Below, piece by piece: positions 43,001 to 50,595 of a DNA stretch of 64,000 bases. This DNA is from a bacterium (GTDB lineage: Bacteria; Zhuqueibacterota; Zhuqueibacteria; Residuimicrobiales; Residuimicrobiaceae). The stretch is taken from NCBI GenBank assembly GCA_029565685.1, contig JAKQNR010000051.1:1-64000 (forward strand), in the 5' to 3' direction. The number at the start of each line of letters is the position of its first letter. The first letter of the stretch is position 1. The notes beneath the pieces are model-generated. The model saw only the letters and a list, made by a program, of their open reading frames with translations. It was not told the origin of the DNA and ran no database searches. The position numbers were made by a program, and so were the translations under genes.

Positions 43001-43536
43001 TGGTCCTGGACATCACTACCCGCACCTGGGTCGACACGCTGGGCATTCCGCACATTGAACGGGATACCACCGTGGTGGCGACCATTCCGCGCGCCATCCA
43101 TCCCAAGGCCGGCGATGTGTTCAATCTCTCGATCACCAAACCGTTCACCTCCAGCGATCAGTTCACTTTCACCAGCCATGCGCCCTACATCGACCGGCAA
43201 AAGGCTGGAAGCGATTCGGCCCTGAATTGTATCGCCGTGGTGCCCAATCCGTATGTAGTGACCGCCGCCTGGGAGCCGCAGCATGTGTTCAAATCGGGGC
43301 GCGGAGAACGCAAGATCGATTTCATCCATCTGCCGGCTCAATGCACCATTAAAATTTTCACTGTGCGCGGTTATCTGGTGGCCGCCATCGAGCACGACAG
43401 TCTCATCAATGATGGTTCTGAATCGTGGAACCTGCTCTCCAAAGACGGCATGGAGATCGCTTACGGTGTGTACATCTATCACGTGGATGCGCCGGGGATC
43501 GGCTCCAAAATCGGCAAATTTGGCGTGATCAAGTAG
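40087..43536 (+). CDS. Large exported protein with FN3 and variant sorting domain (cassette 2)
   Basis: 1149-residue paralogue of the protein at 32611. I chose the GTG at 40087 because AGGAGGAG ends six bases upstream and the product then starts with a normal signal peptide (VKRTLCCIFFFLIAAGSMA); the frame itself is open back to the upstream stop. Shared features are GTLDGNRISTLFYNYGSIG near the N-terminus, Asp-rich loops (DDNQDGKPDS, GKDDDEDGLVDES, DNDGDWNP), an FN3-like module near residue 491 (KPTVTAVAGDRQVTLYWD), and the terminal domain (IAVVPNPYVVTAAWEP, IHLPAQCTIKIFTVRG, AYGVYIYHVDAPG, GKFGVIK). No catalytic motif is visible. Confidence 0.75.
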   Translation: MKRTLCCIFFFLIAAGSMAASGGYADRDGRLNKSTAHADRKEGTLDGNRISTLFYNYGSIGDWTNRRVESGVYPKGANGHSYFAEFTPVIGAEVVDRLNQRRHIFSDGASSSGVADGRPTGGFYAFEPLPGYADENQPYVAISDALDDNQDGKPDSWPWRWPDKKSWYDPATGIPYWNGQYGAFVRADQETYYRMNDYYNDEFKFLPSKIDTTIRGLGLEIAVRGYQWAHPAAEDLIIWTYWVTNNSTTDYAKMVFGMYGDADVGDDGDQRDDDAYFNKTEDIVYQWDHDNNGAWGGPPAYFGFRYLESPGDPLNGKDDDEDGLVDESQADGIDNDGDWNPTLDDVGLDGLAPGMSGYPGPDPDGTEANGKPDADYALGVAEPNFEMSDNSESDQLGLTSFTAAAYPGIVMDNDESVWLQTIPGNFSDIGQTVDLTFLYATAYFQMPPLGDPNNQRKFAIALVMGEDYDDLLRNAKTMQKIYDADYNFAKPPEKPTVTAVAGDRQVTLYWDKRAEELTRDPIYGKDFEGYMIFRSTDAGFTESYVITNAYGNKIFDKPIAQFDKLDSLEGPHPIGLDGLQLNMGSNTGLRYTWTDTSVQNGQTYYYAVCSYDQGYDEDFYSRGISEIPNLLPITPSVCAKRIRTNVLGEVIALDINTVKAVPNAPAAGYVAPSTLSTLVTNPTIRHSQGAGTGYIEVTPLDPMKIIDQTEYRILFDDTTLAKSSNPHTLFSVLNNTVQQKRFIADTTAVALGHTHLYRPSIVVKDPATGVVMQNGVDYMVRPETGAIAAVPGGAMQSGVAYEISYQYFPVYASPYLAGEEMNPFFDGHKIVVVDHPLAPDTMRTSLTRAGWFRGAALKQAAERYNVSYDAGRAVCNYAGNISTYIAGGVKTPVPYDYHVVVFDQTVTKAYNNKPANFLVFNATTGDSVKFVFQDVNPAGVLSDQDIIVPLLNVGGRYRGTWQVKFWAPADSLVLDITTRTWVDTLGIPHIERDTTVVATIPRAIHPKAGDVFNLSITKPFTSSDQFTFTSHAPYIDRQKAGSDSALNCIAVVPNPYVVTAAWEPQHVFKSGRGERKIDFIHLPAQCTIKIFTVRGYLVAAIEHDSLINDGSESWNLLSKDGMEIAYGVYIYHVDAPGIGSKIGKFGVIK

Positions 43537-43551
43537 AGGAGACCGAAACCA

Positions 43552-44571
43552 ATGAAAATAAAATTGTTTCTGTTTGTTATAGTTGGTTTGATGGGCATAG
43601 GCGAACTGCAGGCGCAGGCGGTGTCCAAAGTCGGCACCAGCGCAGCAGCGTTCCTGGCAATCGAGGTCGGCGGCCGCGCTCTAGCCATGGGCGGAGCGTT
43701 TGTGGCGACCGCGGACGACGCCACAGCGCTGTATTGGAATCCAGCCGGTCTCTCACGGCTGAATAAAACCATGGCGACCATGAGCCATACACAATGGATC
43801 GCTGATATCGCGTTTGACCATGCGGGCGTATCCATTCCTTTGTCCTCCGCCGATGCCATTGGGCTCAGCGTCACTTCCCTGAGCATGGATGAAATGCAGG
43901 TACGGACGATTTTTTATCCCGAGGGCACAGGGGAGTATTTCGGCTCTTCTGATCTGGCGCTCAGCGGAAGCTACAGCCGCAGCCTCACCGATCGCTTTTC
44001 CATCGGCTTTACCGGCAAATATGTGCAGCAGAAACTGTGGCACATGAGCGCCTCGGCCATGGCGCTGGATGTGGGCGTGCTGTTCACAACTCAGCTGCAT
44101 GATATGCGTCTGGGGATGAGCATCTCCAATTTCGGCAGCAAAATGCGTTTGCAGGGCATCGACACCCAGGTCAACTATGACGTCAGCCCCACTATGGCCG
44201 GCAACAACGACAAGATCATTGCCCATCTGCAGACCGATCAATGGTCTATGCCGCTCATTTTCCGCGTGGGCGCCGCTTTGGACGTGCTCAACCGCGCCCG
44301 TCACCGCCTGACCTGCGCCATGGATGCCGTGCATCCCAGCGACAATGCGGAATATGTAAACGTCGGCGCTGAATATGCGCTATATAACAGCATCTTTGTC
44401 CGCGCAGGCTACAAATCCCTTTTCCTTAAGGACAGCGAGGAGGGGGTGACCCTTGGCGGCGGTCTGGCCTATCGGATGTTGTCGACCGTAAACCTTCGCA
44501 TCGATTATGCTTATCTGGATTTCGGCATTTTAAACGCTGTACACCGTTTTTCATTGGGATTTGATTTCTAA
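43552..44571 (+). CDS. PorV/PorQ-family outer-membrane protein (cassette 2)
   Basis: 339-residue paralogue of the barrel at 35974, 15 bases after the exported protein gene (site AGAGGAGA). The signal peptide ends near ELQA, again leaving Gln. Signature: FLAIEVGGRALAMGGAFVATADDATALYWNPAGLSRL; later YSRSLTDRFSIGFTGKYV and DMRLGMSISNFGSKMRL; terminal HRFSLGFDF. Expected to sit in the outer membrane and work with the adjacent exported protein. Confidence 0.88.
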   Translation: MKIKLFLFVIVGLMGIGELQAQAVSKVGTSAAAFLAIEVGGRALAMGGAFVATADDATALYWNPAGLSRLNKTMATMSHTQWIADIAFDHAGVSIPLSSADAIGLSVTSLSMDEMQVRTIFYPEGTGEYFGSSDLALSGSYSRSLTDRFSIGFTGKYVQQKLWHMSASAMALDVGVLFTTQLHDMRLGMSISNFGSKMRLQGIDTQVNYDVSPTMAGNNDKIIAHLQTDQWSMPLIFRVGAALDVLNRARHRLTCAMDAVHPSDNAEYVNVGAEYALYNSIFVRAGYKSLFLKDSEEGVTLGGGLAYRMLSTVNLRIDYAYLDFGILNAVHRFSLGFDF

Positions 44572-44605
44572 CGGTTTTCTATTTTGATGTTTCCGCTGCG
44601 CACCG

Positions 44606-44638
44606 CAGCCCGGCGGCTCTCACGGACCTGCCGGGCTG
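44606..44638 (+). terminator. GC-rich hairpin closing cassette 2
   Basis: CAGCCCGGC pairs with GCCGGGCTG over a 15-base loop, 35 bases after the stop of the PorV-like gene. No T-run follows, so termination efficiency is uncertain. The rest of the interval to 44849 shows only GC-rich sequence. Confidence 0.5.
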
Positions 44639-44849
44639 TGGCATCAGGCGGCCGCAAAGACGGCGCACCGCCCGCAGCCGCCTGCGGACAATGCAGCGGC
44701 AGGTAGGACACCGGCTGCCCCCTCGTCCTCTTCACCCGCCGGTTGAAATCAGCCCTTGATTTTAACCAGGCTGGAACCTATATTTTATGTCAACCATAGG
44801 CGGCTGAAGAGCCATTCATTCTCTCACTCTCCCGCGGACAGGAGTGGTT

Positions 44850-45473
44850 ATGTTAAAGAGTTTTTTACCCAAAGAGTACAGTTTCTACGATTTTTTCGAG
44901 AGACATGCGCGATTGACCACCGAAGTGTGCTTGCAATTGCAGATGCTGACCTCTGACGGCCAGGACATACCCGGTCATGTGGCGCGCATCCACGCGCTGG
45001 AGCATCAGGCGGATGATGTCACGCATGAGTGCATCGACGCGCTGCATCGCACGTTTATCACCCCCATTGAACGCACCGACATCCTGCAGCTGATCAAGCA
45101 GCTGGACGACATTCTGGATTCCATTGACGCCGCCAGCTCCCGTATCGAGTTGTACGGCATCACCCGAATGCGCTCAGAAGCTCGCGAGCTGGCGGACGTG
45201 CTCGTCACCTCCATGGCGGAGATCACCGGCGGCCTGGTCGCCATGCGCGATCTTAAAAACATTCAAAAAATCAACACCCACTGCATCGCCATTCACGATC
45301 TGGAGAGCAAGGGTGACAACATCCTGCGGTCTGCACTGATCCGGCTGTTTCAGGAGGATCAACCCATATTGATCATTAAATGGAAAGAGATCTTTGAACG
45401 TCTGGAAAAAGCCGTCGATCGCTGTGAGAATGTGGCCAACATTATTGAAGGCGTCGTCATCTCCTCTTCCTGA
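44850..45473 (+). CDS. DUF47 (PhoU-like) PiT accessory protein
   Basis: 207-residue all-helical protein of the DUF47/PhoU_div family. Motifs: FLPKEYSFYDFFERHA at the start, EHQADDVTHECIDALHRTFITPIERTDI and IKQLDDILDSIDAASSRI, both standard for the family. Such proteins occur next to PiT phosphate permeases and are thought to modulate them, possibly by metal binding. Start: ATG at 44850, five bases after AGGAG; a GTG six bases upstream is less well placed. The PiT gene follows after 102 bases. Confidence 0.9.
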   Translation: MLKSFLPKEYSFYDFFERHARLTTEVCLQLQMLTSDGQDIPGHVARIHALEHQADDVTHECIDALHRTFITPIERTDILQLIKQLDDILDSIDAASSRIELYGITRMRSEARELADVLVTSMAEITGGLVAMRDLKNIQKINTHCIAIHDLESKGDNILRSALIRLFQEDQPILIIKWKEIFERLEKAVDRCENVANIIEGVVISSS

Positions 45474-45575
45474 TCGGCTCAGTCCCAATCTGTTCTCCGC
45501 CTTCTTCAGGCCTGGACGCAAAAGATCCTGAAGAAGCCGGCGGCTGCCTGACTCTAATTAACCTGAGAATATCTG

Positions 45576-46607
45576 ATGAGCTCTTCTTTGCTGATAGTGT
45601 ATTTTACCATTGCGCTCGCACTAATCTTTGATGTGATCAACGGATTCCACGATGCCGCCAATTCCATCGCCACCGTGGTATCCACCAGAGTGCTGTCGCC
45701 GCGGATCGCCGTGCTCTGGGCCGCTTTTTTTAATTTTGCCGCTATGTTCATCTTTGTGCCGCGGGTGGCGGATACGGTCTCCAAGATCGTGCGCATCCAA
45801 GTGGGGGATCCTGCGTATATCTATGTGGTGTTGGCCGGACTGCTGGGCGCCATCGCCTGGGATCTGCTGACCTGGTGGTGGGGATTGCCCACCAGCTCCT
45901 CCCATGCCCTGATCGGCGGTTTCGCCGGCGCCGGCATCGCCTACCAGGGGGTGAGCAGCATCCGCTGGGATAAGATGGTCGCCATCCTGCAGTTCATTCC
46001 TCTGGCGCCGCTGATCGGCATGGCTTCGGGCTTTTCCTTCATGCTGTTGGTCTATTGGTTGTTCCGCAAGTATCGGCCCAGCGAGGTGGATAGCTTTTTC
46101 CGCAAAGGGCAGCTGTTCTCTGCCGCGCTCTATTCCCTGGGACATGGGGGCAACGATGCCCAAAAGACCATGGGCATCATCGTGGCCCTGCTGGTGGCCG
46201 CCGGCATGTTTGATCTCAACACTCAGCTCTCCCTGTTGAACATGAAAACCATGTGGATCATCCTCTCCTGTCAAACCGCCATGGCGATCGGTACGGCCAT
46301 GGGCGGCTGGCGCATCGTCAAGACCATGGGCATGCGGCTGACCAAGCTGAAACCAGTGCATGGTTTTTGCGCAGAGACCGCCGGCGCCGCGACCATCTTT
46401 ATCGCCACCCACCTGGGCATTCCGGTTTCTACAACGCACACGATCGCCGGCGCCATCGCCGGCGTCGGATCCACGACCAACGCCACCAAGGTTAAATGGA
46501 GCATTTTCGGCCGCATCGTAATCTCCTGGGTGGTGACCATTCCCTTTTCCGCGTTGGTGGCTGCCACCTGCTTTTATGTAGTGCAATGGCTGCACGGCGC
46601 TTTTTAG
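45576..46607 (+). CDS. PiT-family inorganic phosphate transporter
   Basis: 343-residue integral membrane permease that imports phosphate, usually as a metal-phosphate or with a cation. Both halves of the inverted repeat carry the PiT signature: FDVINGFHDAANSIATVVSTRVLS near residues 15-37 and GHGGNDAQKTMGIIVALL in the middle. About ten membrane segments, with WWGLPTSSSHALIGGFAGAG and GIPVSTTHTIAGAIAGVG as the paired family loops. It follows the DUF47 gene in the common two-gene order. Length is typical of the short bacterial form. Confidence 0.93.
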   Translation: MSSSLLIVYFTIALALIFDVINGFHDAANSIATVVSTRVLSPRIAVLWAAFFNFAAMFIFVPRVADTVSKIVRIQVGDPAYIYVVLAGLLGAIAWDLLTWWWGLPTSSSHALIGGFAGAGIAYQGVSSIRWDKMVAILQFIPLAPLIGMASGFSFMLLVYWLFRKYRPSEVDSFFRKGQLFSAALYSLGHGGNDAQKTMGIIVALLVAAGMFDLNTQLSLLNMKTMWIILSCQTAMAIGTAMGGWRIVKTMGMRLTKLKPVHGFCAETAGAATIFIATHLGIPVSTTHTIAGAIAGVGSTTNATKVKWSIFGRIVISWVVTIPFSALVAATCFYVVQWLHGAF

Positions 46608-46763
46608 CGATAGGGCGGGGACATGGGGCGGAGGTGCGACGGGGCGTCGTTAAACGCCTGTACGGGACGAAGGATTTTGGAAAGATCGCTTTGAACGGAT
46701 AGGAAATAGGGGGGGAATGAAACGACCGGGACGGCCCCAGGCGGACAGAAGGGGACCGGCCTT

Positions 46764-47195
46764 TTAGTCTGAAGCCGTTTTTACTGCGATACGAGTGCAC
46801 AAGGCCTGGTAGAATCCGTCGGCCGAGAGCGCTTCGCCGGCCAACTGTTCCATGGGACAGGGGCCGGTATTATCCCGGTTCATGATCTGCGCCACCACCC
46901 GCAGGGCGTGCAAGGGGATGCCGGCCTGCTGTAAAACCTCCTGCGCGCCATGGCTGGCCAGAGGCGTGATCACCTCAGCCACTTTTCCTTTTACGCACAA
47001 ATAGGCCGCAGCGCGGCCGACAATTTTATCGATCACCGCGGCGCCGGCCATGTCGCTCCGCCTTTGCTGTAAGCAGAGCAGCAGAGGCCTGAGCATGGGC
47101 TCTGATGAAGAAAAGATCTCACGGCCGGCCTTTTCTACTCGCAACGTCAGGCCGGCACGTTGCAGATCAGCAATTTTTTCCTGCCAGTCTTTCAT
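46764..47195 (-). CDS. DUF1893 family protein
   Basis: 143-residue protein matching DUF1893 (TM1506-like, a cytidine-deaminase-type fold of unknown function). Seen: LTLRVEKAGREIFSSSEPMLRPLLLCL, then AAVIDKIVGRAAAYLCVKGKVAEVITPLASHGAQEVLQQAGI, the characteristic order. It lies 80 bases downstream of the malic enzyme on the same strand and may be co-transcribed with it. The cellular role is unknown. Confidence 0.8.
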   Translation of the reverse strand: MKDWQEKIADLQRAGLTLRVEKAGREIFSSSEPMLRPLLLCLQQRRSDMAGAAVIDKIVGRAAAYLCVKGKVAEVITPLASHGAQEVLQQAGIPLHALRVVAQIMNRDNTGPCPMEQLAGEALSADGFYQALCTRIAVKTASD

Positions 47196-47275
47196 CTATG
47201 CATGCTCGAGAGAGTTGTTTGTCAGATCCGCGTCACTATCGGCGGTTTTTCCGCACCAGCAGGCCCAACGCTCCA

Positions 47276-49003
47276 TCAAAAATAATAATCCGGTTTTTGG
47301 TAGCGCAGCGGCAGATACTTGGGCTCCCACATGGCGTTGAGGATCATCTGCAGCAGCTTTTCGTCGTCCCCGCGTGCGCCCAGACCGCTTTCACGCGCTT
47401 CTCTGGCCACGGCCAACGCCACCTGGCTGGAGACGTAGCGGATTTTGCTGATGTGCGGCAACAGTTTGCCGCTGTTGAGTTCTTCAGCGGTCACGAGATT
47501 GCTCAGAGCTTCGGACGCAGCCATAAACATACGATCGGTCACTCGCGGCGAACCGGAGATGAGCGCGCCCAGTCCGACGCCTGGAAAAATGTATAAGTTA
47601 TTGCATTGCGACACCGCGCGTTCCCGGCCGTTGACCATCACCGGTTTAAACGGGCTGCCGGTGGCGCTCAGATAATTGCCGTTGGTCACCCGGGCGATGG
47701 TCTCCGGCGTGCATTCGGCTTTGGCCGTGGGATTGGAGAGCGGCATGATCAGCGGCAGCGGGGTGTTGGCCGCCATGGCGGAGATCACCTCGTCGTCGAA
47801 GGCGCCGGCCTGTCCAGTAACGCCAAAGAGCACCGTGGCTTTGCTGTTGCGGATCGCCTCCAGCAGAGTGATTCGATCTGTGCGGGCAACTTTCCAGCCG
47901 GCGAGCTCCTCCTGGCTCTTGAGCAGCGGCTTTTGCTCCTCGCTCACCGACATGCCTTGCAGCAGCAGGCCGTCTTTGTCCACGCCGTAAACCCGGCCGC
48001 AGGCCTCGCGATAGCTAAGCCCCTCCTTGACCAGTCCGGTGATGATCTGCCTGGCGATGCCGACGCCGGCTTGGCCTTGGCCGAACATCATGAAGCGCTG
48101 TTCGCTCAATTTCTGTTTTTTAATCTTCATAGCAGACAACAACACCGCCATGGCCACAGAGCCGGTTCCCTGAATGTCGTCGTTGAACGAGCAGATCCGC
48201 TCCTTATAAGTCTCCAGCAGGCGAAAGGCATTGCCTTTGCCGAAATCTTCCCACTGCAGTAGAGCGTTGGGAAACCGGCGGCGCACGCCGCAGACAAAGC
48301 GTTCGATGATGTCATCGTAGGCCTGGCCGCTGAGTCTTTTCTGCCGCAGGCCGATATAGAGCGGATCTTTCAACAGCTCTTCGTTGTTGGTGCCGACGTC
48401 GATTTGAATGGGCAGGCAAAAAGCCGGGTGCAGTCCTGCGGCGGCCACGTAGAGGCTGATCTTGCCGATGGGGATGCCCATGCCGTTGGAGCCTAGATCG
48501 CCCAGGCCGAGGATGCGCTCTCCGTCCGTGACCACAATCAGGCTGACGTTGGCGAAGGGCGCGTTGTTGAGGATCGAGTCAATGTGCGCGACGTTCCGGC
48601 TGGTGATGTAGAGCCCTCGCCGGCGGCGGTAGAGATGGCTGAACTGCTGGCACGCCTTGCCGACCGTGGGCGTATAGACGATGGGAAGCATCTCCTCCAG
48701 GTGATCCTGCAGCAGTGCGTAGTACAGCGTTTCGTTGCGATCCTGCAGGGAGAGCATATAGATATATTTTTCCAGATCGCTGGATTTGGTGGCAAAGCTT
48801 TCGTAGGTTCGCTGTTTTTGCAGCGACAGCGTGGAGACGCCGTCGGGCAAAAGACCGCAGAGATCCAGACTGTACCGCTCTTCATCGGGAAAGGCCGTGC
48901 CTTTGTTGTACATCGGGTGCTCGGTCAGAAATTGCCCCTTAAAGGGCACTTCGATATACTCTTCTCCGGTGAACGGGTCGGTACGTTTAGAGAAAGTCAG
49001 CAT
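47276..49003 (-). CDS. maeA: NAD(P)-dependent malic enzyme (large form)
   Basis: 575-residue malic enzyme, converting malate to pyruvate and CO2 with reduction of NAD(P). Motifs: LPIVYTPTVGKACQQFS and RRRGLYIT near the N-terminus, VVTDGERILGLGDLGSNGMGIPIGK, ICSFNDDIQGTGSVAMAVLL, the Rossmann loop MMFGQGQAGVGIAR, and ATVLFGVTGQAGAFDDEVI. Size and motifs fit the large E. coli MaeA-type family rather than the short bacterial form. I prefer the start at 49003, preceded by GGAAGGGAG, over the longer frame. Cofactor preference cannot be read from sequence alone. Confidence 0.92.
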   Translation of the reverse strand: MLTFSKRTDPFTGEEYIEVPFKGQFLTEHPMYNKGTAFPDEERYSLDLCGLLPDGVSTLSLQKQRTYESFATKSSDLEKYIYMLSLQDRNETLYYALLQDHLEEMLPIVYTPTVGKACQQFSHLYRRRRGLYITSRNVAHIDSILNNAPFANVSLIVVTDGERILGLGDLGSNGMGIPIGKISLYVAAAGLHPAFCLPIQIDVGTNNEELLKDPLYIGLRQKRLSGQAYDDIIERFVCGVRRRFPNALLQWEDFGKGNAFRLLETYKERICSFNDDIQGTGSVAMAVLLSAMKIKKQKLSEQRFMMFGQGQAGVGIARQIITGLVKEGLSYREACGRVYGVDKDGLLLQGMSVSEEQKPLLKSQEELAGWKVARTDRITLLEAIRNSKATVLFGVTGQAGAFDDEVISAMAANTPLPLIMPLSNPTAKAECTPETIARVTNGNYLSATGSPFKPVMVNGRERAVSQCNNLYIFPGVGLGALISGSPRVTDRMFMAASEALSNLVTAEELNSGKLLPHISKIRYVSSQVALAVAREARESGLGARGDDEKLLQMILNAMWEPKYLPLRYQKPDYYF

Positions 49004-49221
49004 GTCCGCTCCCTTCCTTTGAATGGGTACACAAAAGTCAGCGACTCGGCGGAAAAAGTCCAAGTCGGCGAATGACGAAGGATGTTCTATAAAGTAGCAA
49101 ATAATATTCTGGGAGTCAACTAGTTATTGGGCTGCGTGAAATGCGCTTGCATGCCGGTGCGGAAATGATTAATTTATTCTGCGTACGGCCGTCCTTTATC
49201 CATCGCGTTTCGAGGAGTGTG

Positions 49222-50118
49222 GTGATCACCTTGCGTCCTATGACTGCAGCGGACCTCGGCGCTGTCGCCGGTCTGCTTTTGCGCGCCTTCCTTCCCCTGC
49301 AACCGCGGTTTTCTCTGCCGCGCAGCGCCTTTCTTCAACTCTGTATGGACGATGCACCCGCCGGCGCTTGGGTGGCGGAACAGGGACGCGAACTGGCCGG
49401 CGCAGTGTTCGGCCACAACTGGGGCCGAATCGGATGGATCGGTCCCCTGGCGGTTTCACCGCGGCATCAGCGTCACGGCATCGGCAGCCGGTTGTACCGC
49501 GTCGCAGTGCAGGGTTTGAATGAATCAGGATGCGCCATCATCGGCTTGGATGCAGAGGACCATGTCGGGATCACCGGCTTTTATCAGCGTTTAGCCTTGC
49601 CGTTCAGCGTGGGCACCTTGGACGGCTGCAAAGCGGTGAGGCCCGGTTCGTCGGACGTCGATGATCTGTTGATTTTTTCACGGTCTCAGGAGGCGCTGTT
49701 CTCGGATGAATGGTCAGCGCTGCAGCGGTCGCTGGCGCGGCCATTCGATTTACTGCCCTATGTGCAACGGCTTCACCAGCATGGACTCGGTGAAAGCGCG
49801 GTGGTGATGCAGGAGGGGTGCGCCAAAGCGTTGATGATTCTGCAGACCGGGCCAAAACTGGTCAACGACCGGGCGGCGGCGGCGCGTCTGCAGATGTGCT
49901 GGCATGCGCCGGATATGGAAAAGCGCGCGGTGTTCGCCGCTGCGGAGCGCCTGTTGCGTGCGCGCTATCCCGCCTGCCGTTATCTTTATGTGCGCACTAT
50001 TGAGGATGCCAGTGAGTGGTTGGTGGAAGGCCAGTGCCAGGTGATCCGCCGCGGCCGACGATGGGCGACGCGAACGCCTGAATTTTTGAATGATCGTTAT
50101 GTCTGGTTTTGGGAATAG
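49222..50118 (+). CDS. GNAT-family acetyltransferase
   Basis: 298-residue protein with an N-terminal GNAT domain: ITLRPMTAADLGAVAGLLLRAF, AGAVFGHNWGRIGWIGPLAVSPRHQRHGIGSRLYRVAV (acetyl-CoA loop RHQRHGIG) and CAIIGLDAEDHVGITGFYQRL. The second half (RPFDLLPYVQRLHQHGLGESAVVMQEGCAKALMIL) may be a degenerate second GNAT-like domain. GTG at 49222 has GAGGA five bases upstream; an ATG at 49141 would add 27 residues with no clear site. Divergent from the malic enzyme gene. Substrate unknown. Confidence 0.8.
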   Translation: MITLRPMTAADLGAVAGLLLRAFLPLQPRFSLPRSAFLQLCMDDAPAGAWVAEQGRELAGAVFGHNWGRIGWIGPLAVSPRHQRHGIGSRLYRVAVQGLNESGCAIIGLDAEDHVGITGFYQRLALPFSVGTLDGCKAVRPGSSDVDDLLIFSRSQEALFSDEWSALQRSLARPFDLLPYVQRLHQHGLGESAVVMQEGCAKALMILQTGPKLVNDRAAAARLQMCWHAPDMEKRAVFAAAERLLRARYPACRYLYVRTIEDASEWLVEGQCQVIRRGRRWATRTPEFLNDRYVWFWE

Positions 50119-50264
50119 CAGGCAAGTTTTTTATTGCATCCATGGGCAAAAAGTGTTACCTTTATTTTACTAATGTGTTAAGTTGCCTGGTTCCTATGGC
50201 GTTCGGAGCAAAATCCGGCGGGGAATCCGACCTGATAGAAGAAAAATGGATCAAGGAGTGGGAA

Positions 50265-50591
50265 ATGGGTGTTGCTGTCGAGGTCACAGATGCGACCTTT
50301 GATAATGAAGTGATAAAATCGACTTTGCCGGTGTTGGTGGATTTCTGGGCGGTTTGGTGCGGACCTTGCAAGATGATCGCCCCTGTTGTCGAAGAGATCG
50401 CTGTCGAAAAGACCGGCATGCTTAAAGTCTGCAAAGTGGATGTCGATAAAAACCGCGGGATCGCCGGGAAATTTGGCATTCGCAGCATTCCGACTCTGCT
50501 GTTGTTTAAAAACGGTCAAGTGGTTGAACAGATCGTCGGCGCTGCCGCAAAGCCCAGTTTACTCAAAAAACTAGAGCCCCATCTAAGCTGA
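50265..50591 (+). CDS. trxA: Thioredoxin
   Basis: 108-residue thioredoxin with active site WAVWCGPCKM, the preceding PVLVDFWAVWC strand, KVDVDKNRGIAGKFGIRSIPTLLLF with the cis-Pro, and terminal VGAAAKPSLLKKLEPHL. It begins at the ATG at 50265, six bases after AAGGAG; the longer frame upstream is not thioredoxin-like. Cytoplasmic disulfide reductase. manC starts four bases after its stop. Confidence 0.93.
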   Translation: MGVAVEVTDATFDNEVIKSTLPVLVDFWAVWCGPCKMIAPVVEEIAVEKTGMLKVCKVDVDKNRGIAGKFGIRSIPTLLLFKNGQVVEQIVGAAAKPSLLKKLEPHLS

Positions 50592-50595
50592 TCGA

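Larger units (their letters stand above)
29555..44571 (+). repeat. Tandemly duplicated three-gene cassette
   Basis: Two consecutive cassettes with the same order and spacing: TonB receptor, roughly 1100-residue exported protein, PorV-like barrel (29555-36984 and 37162-44571). All three pairs are clearly homologous at protein level (shared strings such as LWAGTTGKIAG, IYGKDFEGY, YSRSLTDRFSIG), but the DNA has diverged, so the duplication is old. Confidence 0.9.

Noticed and set aside
46608..46763. Possible bidirectional terminator between pit and the DUF1893 gene
   Set aside because: GC-rich segments can pair only imperfectly and no T-run follows on either strand.
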